Shown here in pieces: positions 17,342 through 25,901 of a stretch of 50,280 nt of DNA. The notes under the pieces are model-generated. The model did no database searches, had not been told where the DNA came from, and was given only the letters and a program-made list of their open reading frames with translations. The position numbers and the translations under genes were made by a program. Position 1 is the stretch's first letter. Each line of letters begins with the position of its first letter. Origin of the DNA: CAYNRA01 sp964399465 (GTDB lineage: Bacteria; Bacteroidota; Bacteroidia; Cytophagales; Spirosomataceae); contig CAYNRA010000011.1 of the NCBI GenBank assembly GCA_964399465.1, positions 1 through 50,280 on the forward strand. The letters are read 5' to 3'.

Positions 17342-19291
17342 TTATAAATCTTCAATTCTAAACAAATGAAAAGGCAAAATGTACGGGTCAATGGACACAA
17401 AATTTTGCTCTCCTTGCCAAGTATAGTACATTCCAGTCACCAAATCATGTACCCGATACGACTCCCAAGCACTTTTCCCAATCAAAGACAAAGGAACGTG
17501 AATCATGCCTTCCTGTTTTGTATTTCCAGATAAATTGGCAATACATAAAATACGGTTTCCATCTTTCGCGGTCTTCAAGTAGGCCAACAGTTGATCGTTC
17601 GCTATGGGGCAGAATGTCAAGTTATTGGTCGCTTTGAATGCTGTATTTTCCTTTCTAATTCGGTTAATTTGACTGATTAAATACGTCAGTTTATTCTCGT
17701 GTTTCCAATCCCACCACTTGATTTCGTATTTTTCCGAATAGGCATATTCTTCTTTAGGTGCATTGGCTTCGTGATACATATACTCGTAAGACGGACCAAA
17801 AATACCATAATTACTTACCAAAGTAGCAGCCATGAAATGACGTAAAATGAATAGATTTTCATTTCCTGACTGAAGCATATACGGATTTATATCGTGGGTA
17901 TTTGGCCAAAAATTAGGTCTAAAATACTCACTCATCTCGGTATTTACGAGTTCCGTCATATATTCCATAATTTCTTGTTTGGTGGTGCGCCAAACGTAGT
18001 ATGTATAAGACTGTGTAAACCCAAGTTTCGCCAATTGCTGCATTACTTTTGGTTTGGTGAATGCCTCTGAAAGGAAAATCATATCCGGATAAACCGATTT
18101 CGTTTCGGCGATGACCCATTCCCAGAAATTAAACGATTTGGTATGTGGATTATCCACCCGAATGATACGTACGCCCCATTCTGCCCAGGTAAAAATGACA
18201 TCTTTTAGCGCCAACCAAAGGTTTTTCCAGTCGTTGGTTTCAAAATAAATGGGATAAATGTCTTGGTATTTTTTAGGTGGATTTTCTGCATAGCGGATAC
18301 TTCCATCAGGTAAAATTTTAAACCAATCTGGATGCTCTTTCACCCAAGGATGGTCGGGAGAACATTGAATAGCCAAATCCAAGGCCACTTCCATATCGTG
18401 GTTTTTTGCTTGGTGAATAAGGGATTTGAGGTCATCTAATGTGCCTAGTTCTGGGTGGATAGCGGTATGTCCACCTAATTCAGAGCCAATACCATAGGGT
18501 ACGCCGGGTTCACCTTCTTCACAAAATACGTTATTATTTCTTCCTTTCCGGTGCGTTTTTCCGATGGGATGTACCGGCGGGATATATAGCACATCGAAGC
18601 CCATTTTCTGGATTCTTGGTAAAAGTCCCTCCACATCCTTAAATGTACCATGTTTACCATATTCAGGAGACGCTGAGCGAGGGAAAAGTGAATACCACGC
18701 AGAAAAGTTTGCTCTTTCACGGTCAACGGTCACGGATAAAATGGGATGAATGAATGCGTCTTGTCTTTGTGGATATTTTTTTATCCAACGCGTTGTATGC
18801 TCACTCAAAATAATCATGATGGCATCGTTGTACTTGGCGGGGTCTGTCATCCAAGAAGCAGCAGTTAATAATGCTTTTTTGTCTTCATCTGTCGCTTTCG
18901 TCGCCATTTCTTCGTAAAATTCTTTACCTTGTAGAAGCTCAACTTGCAAATGTTGCCCGTCTTTTACTTTCAGTTCAACTTCATGCTGCCATGTGGCGAG
19001 GTGATCCACCCAAGCTTCAATGGTATATTCATATTGGCCTATTTCTTCAGCTAAAAATTGGGCTTTCCAACGATCATTATTGATCAAAGTCATGGGAACT
19101 TCTTGCCACAGACTTGAATTTGTTGATTTATATTTGAGAAGCGCACTCACCAAATCATGCCCGTCAATAAGTATGTCGGCTTCTACATGAATCCATTCGT
19201 TTACAACTCTTTTCACAGGAAATCTACCGCCATCAATTTGGGGAGTAACTTTTTCAATAACTACGCGCTGTTTTCCTAAAATCTGTTCCAT
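17342..19291 (-). CDS. glgE: Alpha-1,4-glucan:maltose-1-phosphate maltosyltransferase
   Basis: The 649-residue GH13_3 enzyme extends alpha-1,4-glucans from maltose-1-phosphate. It has the N-terminal beta-sandwich domain typical of GlgE, then a TIM barrel with VLYIPPVHPIGKTHRKGRNN, the nucleophile Asp380 in RIIRVDNPHTK, and the acid/base Glu409 in MIFLSEAFTKP. A C-terminal beta domain ends the protein. Its usual partners TreS, Pep2 or GlgB are not in the window. In this organism it probably builds a storage glucan; the route to maltose-1-phosphate must be encoded elsewhere. Confidence 0.93.
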   Translation of the reverse strand: MEQILGKQRVVIEKVTPQIDGGRFPVKRVVNEWIHVEADILIDGHDLVSALLKYKSTNSSLWQEVPMTLINNDRWKAQFLAEEIGQYEYTIEAWVDHLATWQHEVELKVKDGQHLQVELLQGKEFYEEMATKATDEDKKALLTAASWMTDPAKYNDAIMIILSEHTTRWIKKYPQRQDAFIHPILSVTVDRERANFSAWYSLFPRSASPEYGKHGTFKDVEGLLPRIQKMGFDVLYIPPVHPIGKTHRKGRNNNVFCEEGEPGVPYGIGSELGGHTAIHPELGTLDDLKSLIHQAKNHDMEVALDLAIQCSPDHPWVKEHPDWFKILPDGSIRYAENPPKKYQDIYPIYFETNDWKNLWLALKDVIFTWAEWGVRIIRVDNPHTKSFNFWEWVIAETKSVYPDMIFLSEAFTKPKVMQQLAKLGFTQSYTYYVWRTTKQEIMEYMTELVNTEMSEYFRPNFWPNTHDINPYMLQSGNENLFILRHFMAATLVSNYGIFGPSYEYMYHEANAPKEEYAYSEKYEIKWWDWKHENKLTYLISQINRIRKENTAFKATNNLTFCPIANDQLLAYLKTAKDGNRILCIANLSGNTKQEGMIHVPLSLIGKSAWESYRVHDLVTGMYYTWQGEQNFVSIDPYILPFHLFRIEDL

Positions 19292-19469
19292 ATTGTAATT
19301 CTATCATAGGTTAAGTATGTACTAGAATCAAAAATAAGCAAATCATGGAATTAGTCCATACCTAAATGCAAGATTAAATATCCTGAAACGATGATTTTGT
19401 TATTTTTTGGTAAAAAGTGACGATTTCATTGAAGTATTCGTATATTCAAAAAACCAGTCCTATTTTTTT

Positions 19470-20786
19470 ATGAGAAAAGCTCTTTTTCTATTTCCTTTTT
19501 TATTGATTTTACATGGCAAAAAAACGTATGCGCAAACTTGGCAAGAGATTGCCCCCGTGGTTTGTCATGGAGTTCCAGAAGATGCCTTTACATCCCTTCG
19601 AACAGAATTTAATGACCCGTCGAAGGCACGTTTAACTGCTACAAGTACATTTATTATAACCTACGAGGATGTACCAAGTCAAGCACAAACGGCATTCCAA
19701 TATGCAACGGATATTTGGAGTAATTTATTGATTTCCAGTATTCCTATTCGGATTCATGTAACCTATAAGTCCTTGGCATCCACGACATTAGCATCATCAG
19801 GAGCAACAAGAATTTACCGAGATTTCAATAATGCTCCCTACCCTTCTGTCTGGTATCCAGTTGCTTTGGCGGAGGCTATCAACGGAAAAGAGTTAAACGA
19901 AGAAGCCATTGATATTAACATTAGCATTAATTCAGCGATTCGGTGGTCTTACCAAACCGACGGGAGAACGACTTCGGGAGTTTATGATTTTGTAACCGTT
20001 GTTTTACATGAAATTGCCCATGGCTTGGGTTTTGTAAGCTCATTTGGTGTAACAGATACCAATCTACAAGGGAAATGGGGTCAAGCAGATTTTCCACTTA
20101 TATTTGATTTATTCGTGCAGAATTTGGCGAATCAAAATTTACAAGACACCCGAATTTTCGGAAATCCATCGTCTGATTTACTTGCTCAACTGACCAGTAC
20201 GCAACTAAAATTTGATTTACCTGGGCAACGTAGCCCGCTTATCCCGCGTTTGTTTGCACCACGCACCTATGCAGCTGGAAATAGCATTTCGCATCTGGAT
20301 GAATCCATTTATCCGCAAGGAAATACAAATTCATTGATGACTCCCAATATTCGAAGTGCAGAGGTCATTCATCAACCGGGAGACTTGACAAAACGAATTT
20401 TGAATCAATTGGGTTGGCCGATTACGGATTTACAAAACGGCCTCATTACGGGTATTTCAGAGATTGATAAAAATCAGCCTATTAACTTCAAAATTATTTA
20501 CCACACAAAAGTNNNNNNNNNNGAGAAAGAGAAAAATCAACCCATTGTGTATCCAAATCCGGTAGTTGGTGCAGATGTAATCGTATATTTTCCGAAAGAA
20601 TGGGTTGATAAAAACGTAGAAATTTCGTGGATTACTTCGGATGGAAAAATTCAAAAACACGAATCTAGGTTCTTAAAAGAAGGAAAAACCCAGATGAATA
20701 TACCTGAGTTTTCCAATGGGCTGTATATTTTGCGCCTTACAGACGGAGTTCAAATTACACAGAAAAGAATTTATCTAAACCGTTAA
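19470..20786 (+). CDS. Secreted zinc metalloprotease with T9SS sorting domain
   Basis: The chosen ATG (19470) begins MRKALFLFPFLLILHGKKTYAQ, a signal peptide; an ATG at 19407 would add 21 unlikely residues. The catalytic domain carries HEIAHGLGF at residues 180-188, a zincin HExxHG motif. The last 80 residues (YPNPVVGADVIVYF, SNGLYILRL, a final KRIYLNR) form a type A C-terminal domain that sends proteins through the type IX secretion system to the surface. Ten Ns at 20513-20522 fall in the linker between the two and the frame continues across them, so the linker length is uncertain. Its TAA shares TTAA with the convergent symporter. Confidence 0.82.
   Translation: MRKALFLFPFLLILHGKKTYAQTWQEIAPVVCHGVPEDAFTSLRTEFNDPSKARLTATSTFIITYEDVPSQAQTAFQYATDIWSNLLISSIPIRIHVTYKSLASTTLASSGATRIYRDFNNAPYPSVWYPVALAEAINGKELNEEAIDINISINSAIRWSYQTDGRTTSGVYDFVTVVLHEIAHGLGFVSSFGVTDTNLQGKWGQADFPLIFDLFVQNLANQNLQDTRIFGNPSSDLLAQLTSTQLKFDLPGQRSPLIPRLFAPRTYAAGNSISHLDESIYPQGNTNSLMTPNIRSAEVIHQPGDLTKRILNQLGWPITDLQNGLITGISEIDKNQPINFKIIYHTKXXXXEKEKNQPIVYPNPVVGADVIVYFPKEWVDKNVEISWITSDGKIQKHESRFLKEGKTQMNIPEFSNGLYILRLTDGVQITQKRIYLNR
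20513..20522. other. Assembly gap of 10 Ns inside metalloprotease gene
   Basis: Ten consecutive Ns. The number is a placeholder, since the same ten-N run occurs at two other places. The flanks are in the same frame if ten bases are assumed, with residues KV before and EKEKNQ after. Confidence 0.95.
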
Positions 20787-22239
20787 TTGGCAACCTCTTT
20801 TTTCTTGAAGATGACGAGAGCCAAGAAGGTAATGAGTCCGTTTAACAATAAGTTTTCAAAACCAAATTTATATCCTAGATTACTTTCTACCCAAACGACG
20901 ATGAAATAGGTCAAAATCGGTGAAAGAATACAGATGAAAGGAACGAGTCGATCCATTGTTTTTCTTTGGGTGTACATTCCGAAGGTAAAAAGTCCTAAAA
21001 TCGGGCCATACGTATAACTAGCAATTTGGAATGTTGCTGAGATAACATCCGTACTATTCACCATTTTGAATAACAAGATAACGACAAAAAACAAGGCTGA
21101 GAAACCGAGATGTACTCTATTTTTTATTTTCTTTCTTTCCTTTTCTTCTTTGTTCTGAATATCCATAAAGTCCACACAAAAGGCAGTAGTTAGGGCAGTC
21201 AAAGCTGAGTCAGAACTTGCGTACGTAGCAGCTGTTATGCCTATTAAGAAAGTAACGCCAACTAACAAACCTGCAATTCCCATATCTGCTTGTGCGAAAT
21301 GTTGTAAGGCAAGCATCGGGTATAAATCATCTGAACTTGCTGGGGCGGTGATGCCCATTTTATTGATATACAAATACATAAGCGCACCCATTCCGAGGAA
21401 AAGGAGATTCACGATAACAACACAATCGTAAACCAAAGCATGTTTTTTTGTGCTTCGTTGATATTTTTACATGTGAGGTTTTTCTGCATCAAGTCTTGGT
21501 CAAGACCCGTCATGACGATAGCGATAAATGCCCCTGACACAAACTGTTTGAAGAAATTTTTACTGTCAGACCAACCGCCATCAAAAAAGAAAATCTGTGA
21601 ATAATCGCTATTTGTCACCTCTCTAACAACCCCCGCTGCATCCAAACCCAATTGACCTCCAATGAGGACGATGGTCATGACAACTGCTGTAATGAGGNNN
21701 NNNNNNNCAATGGTTTGAATACCACCTTTGTAGGTATAAACCCAAATCAAGGCGATGGTAATCAGGACGGAAATCTCAAATGGAACACCGAGCGGGTCAT
21801 AAATCGCAATTTGAAGTACTTGAGCAGCGATATACAAGCGAACAGCTGAACCGAGCGTGCGCGAAAGTAGGAAAAAAGCCGAACCTGATTTATAACTCCA
21901 GTAACCCATTCTTTTTTCCAAATAACCATAAATCGAGATAAGGTTCAGGCGATAATACATGGGCATTAGCACTGTTGCGATGAATAAATAGCCGACTGTA
22001 TAACCTAAAACAATCTGAAAGTAGGAGAATGCTTTTATTCCGACAGCACCTGGTACAGAGATAAAAGTGACACCAGAAAGCGACGTACCAATCATTCCGA
22101 AAGCAACGAGATACCATGGAACAGATTTATTTGCCGTAAAAAAAGACTGCGTATCTGCATTTTTAGACGTAAAATGGGCAATAGTAACGAGAATCGTGAA
22201 ATAACCAAGTAGGATTCCGATAGCAATTAACGGAGACAT
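20783..22239 (-). pseudogene. Sodium:solute symporter family protein, frameshifted and gapped
   Basis: Two frames encode one SSS-family transporter. The N-terminal part (22239 to 21409) has the helix-1/2 pattern FFTANKSVPWYLVAFGMIGTSLSGVTFISVPG and ends soon after NINEAQKNMLWFTIV. The C-terminal part (20783 to about 21430) picks up with VIVNLLFLGMGALMYLY in another frame. One extra base around 21412-21421 would restore a continuous protein of about 480 residues with 13 helices. Ten Ns at 21698-21707 fall where relatives carry roughly ten residues after GGIQTI, so more than ten bases are probably missing. It may be a real pseudogene or an assembly error. The substrate (sugar, sialic acid or other) is unknown. 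Confidence 0.75.
21698..21707. other. Assembly gap of 10 Ns inside symporter gene
   Basis: Ten Ns on the coding strand between GGIQTI and LITAVVMT. From memory of SSS proteins, the loop here normally reads about WTDxxQ plus further residues, so the real missing segment is likely about 30 bases. Confidence 0.95.
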
Positions 22240-22360
22240 AGGTGAGCGTTTAGTGTTTAAAAGGCATCAAATATGTAAAAAATTGTTTAAATTAGCGAAG
22301 TAAACAAGAAAGAATAGTGATTTATTGAGATTTCCTCGGATAATGAACTGATAAAACGTG

Positions 22361-22368
22361 TAATTTTG
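22361..22368 (+). promoter_or_regulatory. Candidate -7 box for clpS-recR operon
   Basis: TAATTTTG matches TAnnTTTG and lies 21 bases before the clpS ATG. No TTG is found at the usual -33 distance. Confidence 0.4.
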
Positions 22369-22389
22369 TTGTAAAAAATAAAAAAGCAG

Positions 22390-22686
22390 ATGTTTCCAAT
22401 TGCAGACCCCGCAGTCATCACACAAGAAATCACAGAGGAAGAAATTGAGTCTGTAAAGCTGTACCAACTCATTGTTTTTAATGACGATGTAAACACGTTT
22501 GAATATGTAATTCAAACATTGATTGAAGTTTGTGAACACTCGCCTGAGCAAGCAGAGCAATGTACTATCATTATTCATTTCAAAGGAAAATGCAGCGTAA
22601 AAGAAGGCGATTTTGAAGAATTGGCTGCCATGCGAACAGAAATCTGCCGACGCGGTATTTCTGCCGAAGTAATGCTTAATCACTGA
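22390..22686 (+). CDS. clpS: ATP-dependent Clp protease adaptor ClpS
   Basis: The 98-residue protein contains YQLIVFNDDVNTFEYVIQTLIEVC, whose NDDVNTF segment forms the N-degron pocket. Then come a conserved helix (SPEQAEQCTIIIHFKGKCSVKEGD) and a C-terminal helix (LAAMRTEICRRGISAEV). It hands proteins with destabilising N-terminal residues to ClpAP-type proteases. Length is standard. recR follows 13 bases later. A 220-codon antisense frame covers this gene but has no protein features. Confidence 0.92.
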   Translation: MFPIADPAVITQEITEEEIESVKLYQLIVFNDDVNTFEYVIQTLIEVCEHSPEQAEQCTIIIHFKGKCSVKEGDFEELAAMRTEICRRGISAEVMLNH

Positions 22687-22699
22687 TCTATCTTTTATC

Positions 22700-23305
22700 T
22701 TGAAATATCCATCCAAACTCATTGAAGAAGCGGTTAACGAAATTTCTCGTTTGCCAGGTATTGGAAAAAAATCCGCTTTGCGCATTGCTTTGTATTTATT
22801 GAAGTCTGACGAAGCAAAGACAAATAGGCTTGCGCAAGCTTTGCTTAAATTACGGACAGAAACACAGTTCTGTAAAAAATGCCACTCCATTTCAGATGGC
22901 GATTTTTGCTTAGTTTGTAGCTCTTCCAAACGAGATGCAAAAGTCCTTTGTATCGTTCAAGATAGTCGGGACGTGATGGCTATCGAAAATACGGGGCAAT
23001 ACCAAGGGTTATATCATGTATTGGGCGGGGTAGTCTCGCCACTTGCAGGCATTGGCCCGAATGATTTACACATTGATACCCTCATTGAGCGACTTCAAAA
23101 CGCAGAAAGTGCCGTTGAAGAAGTTATTTTGGCACTAAGCCCTACAATGGAAGGCGATACAACGGCATACTATTTACGCAAGAAAATAGAGGACTTCCCG
23201 GTTAGAATCACGACGATTGCACGAGGTATTCCGATTGGCGGAGATCTTGAATTTACAGATGAAATTACACTTGGGCGCAGCATCAGTAGCCGTGTTCAAT
23301 TTTAA
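22700..23305 (+). CDS. recR: Recombination mediator RecR, TTG start
   Basis: The 201-residue protein works with RecF/RecO to load RecA on single-stranded gaps. It has the helix-hairpin-helix SRLPGIGKKSALRIALYLL, the four-Cys zinc finger FCKKCHSISDGDFCLVC, and the Toprim segment CIVQDSRDVMAIENTG followed by GVVSPLAGIGPNDLHI. The start is TTG at 22700. No ATG lies between the clpS stop and the conserved KYPSKLIEEAVNE segment, and this start gives exactly the normal RecR length. Confidence 0.95.
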   Translation: MKYPSKLIEEAVNEISRLPGIGKKSALRIALYLLKSDEAKTNRLAQALLKLRTETQFCKKCHSISDGDFCLVCSSSKRDAKVLCIVQDSRDVMAIENTGQYQGLYHVLGGVVSPLAGIGPNDLHIDTLIERLQNAESAVEEVILALSPTMEGDTTAYYLRKKIEDFPVRITTIARGIPIGGDLEFTDEITLGRSISSRVQF

Positions 23306-23326
23306 CATACATTCAAAACAAATCAA

Positions 23327-24286
23327 ATGGAACAACATCTTTTACTTGACGAAATACCCTCTCTCGACCTAGCTCATTTTACAACCGGTACTCCCGAACA
23401 AAAACAGCAGTTTGTACAAGCACTCGGAGCCGCTTTCAATACTATCGGATTTGTTGCTTTGAAAAACCACGGTTTGTCTGAAGAAATACGTCTTCAGTTA
23501 TATTCAGCTGTAGAACGTTTTTTTGCCCTATCTGATGCGCAAAAACAAGCCTACGAATTTGTTGAATTGGCAGGACAGCGTGGCTATATTGGCAAAGGAA
23601 AAGAAAAAGCCAAAGGACATACAAAACCAGATTTAAAGGAATTTTATCATGTTGGGCAGCCTGACCCACTTCCGCACATGCCGCAGAATGTTTTTCCGGA
23701 AGAAGTGCCGGAGTTCAAAGAATGGACATTGCATACTTACAAAATTTTTGAACAAACAGGAAAAACATTACTTCGTGCCATCGCACTTTATTTGGAACTA
23801 CCCGAAGACTATTTTGAAGACAAGGTAAAACAAGGAGATAGTATTTTGCGTGCCCTTCATTATTTTCCGATTGAGAACCCAGATGCACTACCACCAGATG
23901 CCGTACGTGCAGCAGCGCACGGAGATATTAATTTAATTACATTACTAATGGGGGCATCTGCTGAAGGTTTGGAAGTCTTGCGGAGAGATGGGAAATGGAT
24001 ACCCGTTACTGCTTTGCCAGACCAAATCATCATTAATGTAGGTGATATGTTGGATAGGCTGACAAATCACAAGCTAAAATCTACGATACATCAGGTAGTA
24101 AATCCGCCGCGTGAAAAAATGAAAACCTCGCGTTATTCCATTCCATTTTTTATGCATCCGAGAGCAGATATGGACTTAACGTGTCTGGCTTCGTGTATCA
24201 ATGCTGAAAATCCGAAAATTTACGAAGACATGACTGCTGGCGAGTTCCTCGATGAAAGATTACGGGAACTTGGGCTCAAAAAATAA
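23327..24286 (+). CDS. Isopenicillin N synthase-like 2OG-Fe(II) oxygenase
   Basis: The 319-residue protein has the DIOX_N domain (PSLDLAHF, then AFNTIGFVALKNHGL) and the jelly-roll core. The iron ligands are His198 and Asp200 in AAHGDINLITLL and His255 in KSTIHQVVNPP; the 2-oxoglutarate pair is Arg269/Ser271 in SRYSIPFF. It hydroxylates or oxidises a small molecule, coupled to 2-oxoglutarate decay. The substrate is not evident; IPNS-like proteins of this type are common in Bacteroidota. It is the last gene of the clpS-recR run, followed by a strong terminator. Confidence 0.85.
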   Translation: MEQHLLLDEIPSLDLAHFTTGTPEQKQQFVQALGAAFNTIGFVALKNHGLSEEIRLQLYSAVERFFALSDAQKQAYEFVELAGQRGYIGKGKEKAKGHTKPDLKEFYHVGQPDPLPHMPQNVFPEEVPEFKEWTLHTYKIFEQTGKTLLRAIALYLELPEDYFEDKVKQGDSILRALHYFPIENPDALPPDAVRAAAHGDINLITLLMGASAEGLEVLRRDGKWIPVTALPDQIIINVGDMLDRLTNHKLKSTIHQVVNPPREKMKTSRYSIPFFMHPRADMDLTCLASCINAENPKIYEDMTAGEFLDERLRELGLKK

Positions 24287-24289
24287 CTC

Positions 24290-24325
24290 AAAAAGGGTGA
24301 GTTGATCCGATGACTCACCCTTTTT
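24290..24325 (+). terminator. Intrinsic terminator after 2OG oxygenase gene
   Basis: AAAAAGGGTGAGT (24290-24302) pairs perfectly with ACTCACCCTTTTT (24313-24325) around a 10-base loop. Because the stem is flanked by As and Ts, it could act in both directions. It starts 4 bases after the gene's stop. Confidence 0.8.
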
Positions 24326-24342
24326 AGTAAATACCTTAACGC

Positions 24343-25527
24343 ATGATTTTACACACAAGGCAAATCCGAAATTTTATTTTTCTTCGGGAAGTATTACTAC
24401 TTGCCTTGACGTGTATTGGGGGGCCACAAGTTCACTTGACTTCTTTTATCAATGTGTTTGTTCATAAAAGAAGATATTTAACAGAAGCCGAATTGATGGA
24501 ATTACAAGCACTCTGTATGATACTTCCAGGACCTTCTTCTACTCAAACATTGACCGCTATTGGCTACAGAGTTGGGGGTTCGACACTAGCCTGCCTCACC
24601 GTATTTATTTGGATTTTACCTTCCACACTCACCATGATAGCTGTAGCGTATGGGATTAACTACATTGATGCCCATTTGGTAGAAAAGTTGATTCGGTTTG
24701 TCAAGCCAATGGGTATAGCTTTTATCTTCTTCGCCTCGTATTCCATTGGTCGTAAAGTCATTAATACAAAAACAAGTATTGTTTTGATGGTTCTATCAGC
24801 GGCGATGGCGTATCTCTTCCGCTCCCCTTACATTACTCCCCTTTGGATTCTTTTGGGCGGTCTTGCGACCACTTACAAAATGAACCAGCAGGAAAAGAGA
24901 GAACATGGAAAACTAAAAATCCAGTGGGGAAACTTCTACTTATGGGCAAGTGTCTTGGTTCTTGCTGCTGTTATTGGATTTCAAACGCAGTCTTTACCCA
25001 TTCGCTTATTTGAAAACTTTTACCGAAACGGAAGTTTGGCTATTGGCGGTGGACACATTTTGAAGCCCCTACTTTACAATGAGTTTGTAGAATTTAAACA
25101 TTACTTAACAAAAGATGAGTTTTTAACGGGCTTGGTTGTTTCAGAACTAATGCCTGGTCCAACCTTCTCAGTAGCCTCTTTTGTTGGCGCTCTTTCATTG
25201 CGTAGTTGGGGATTTGATGGTTACATTATCGGGGCTGTTATCGCCTCCGCTGGTATTTTTTTACCTGGTACTTTTCTCATCTTTTTTGTTTACAAATTCT
25301 GGGAACAACTCAAGCAATACCGTGTTATTCGTGCCTCTTTGGAGGGTATCAATGCGGCAAGTACGGGGCTAACCATCTCTGCTGGAATTTCACTTCTTGG
25401 GCCTATGGCTGCCAATCCGCTCTCTATTTCCATCATCACGATTACTTTTCTACTTCTCCTCTCTGAAAAAATCAAACCTTACATGGTTATTTCTCTCGGT
25501 CTTTTATTAGGCTATTTTATCCCTTAA
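24343..25527 (+). CDS. chrA: Chromate transporter (CHR) family, two-domain form
   Basis: The 394-residue membrane protein is two homologous halves. The first has CIGGPQVHLTSF and MILPGPSSTQTLTAIGYRVGG; the second repeats the pattern as GSLAIGGGHILKPLL and LMPGPTFSVASFVG. These GGP/GGG and PGP motifs define the long-chain CHR family, which exports chromate or, in some cases, takes up sulfate-like anions. About 10-12 helices are predicted. The gene starts 17 bases after the preceding terminator, so it needs its own promoter or read-through. Chromate as substrate is only inferred. Confidence 0.85.
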   Translation: MILHTRQIRNFIFLREVLLLALTCIGGPQVHLTSFINVFVHKRRYLTEAELMELQALCMILPGPSSTQTLTAIGYRVGGSTLACLTVFIWILPSTLTMIAVAYGINYIDAHLVEKLIRFVKPMGIAFIFFASYSIGRKVINTKTSIVLMVLSAAMAYLFRSPYITPLWILLGGLATTYKMNQQEKREHGKLKIQWGNFYLWASVLVLAAVIGFQTQSLPIRLFENFYRNGSLAIGGGHILKPLLYNEFVEFKHYLTKDEFLTGLVVSELMPGPTFSVASFVGALSLRSWGFDGYIIGAVIASAGIFLPGTFLIFFVYKFWEQLKQYRVIRASLEGINAASTGLTISAGISLLGPMAANPLSISIITITFLLLLSEKIKPYMVISLGLLLGYFIP

Positions 25528-25572
25528 AAATAGGACGAATATCATTTTTTGTAATTCCAAAACAATAAAACT

Positions 25573-25589
25573 AAACAACATTGTTGTTT
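25573..25589. promoter_or_regulatory. 8-bp palindrome upstream of PspC-like gene
   Basis: AAACAACA (25573-25580) and TGTTGTTT (25582-25589) are reverse complements around a single T. A promoter-like TACTTTCG follows at 25608-25615. The dyad lies about 90 bases before the PspC-like start and could be an operator; this is inference. Confidence 0.35.
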
Positions 25590-25679
25590 TTGAGGTTAAA
25601 TAGTTTGTACTTTCGTACTCATTCCAGATTGTCTCGTGAAAGAGGACACTCATCACCCTAAACTTTACTTGTACATTTT

Positions 25680-25901
25680 ATGGAAAAAATTCGCTACACA
25701 GTTGAAGAGAGATTATTTGGTGTCTGCTCAAAAATAGGTGAACGAATGGGCTTTGCAGCTAGTAGTGTTCGTCTCTATTTTATTTATGCCTCCTTTTTTA
25801 CTTTCGGCAGCCCCATTATCTTGTATCTTGTCTTGGCATTTTGGCTAGAACTACGCAAACATTTGCGCCGTCATCAAAATCCAAGTGTTTGGGAGTTTTA
25901 A
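25680..25901 (+). CDS. PspC domain-containing small membrane protein
   Basis: The 73-residue protein has the PspC domain pattern: a basic lead (EERLFGVCSKIGERMGFAASSVRLYFI), then a hydrophobic helix (GSPIILYLVLAFWLEL), then a short basic tail. PspC proteins sense or respond to inner-membrane stress; in E. coli PspC acts with PspB on PspA. No pspA or pspB is nearby. Its TAA shares TTAA with the convergent nuoD stop. Confidence 0.75.
   Translation: MEKIRYTVEERLFGVCSKIGERMGFAASSVRLYFIYASFFTFGSPIILYLVLAFWLELRKHLRRHQNPSVWEF

Noticed and set aside
22267..22929. 220-codon minus-strand frame
   Set aside because: It lies antisense to clpS and the start of recR, both strongly recognised. Its protein has no domain features.
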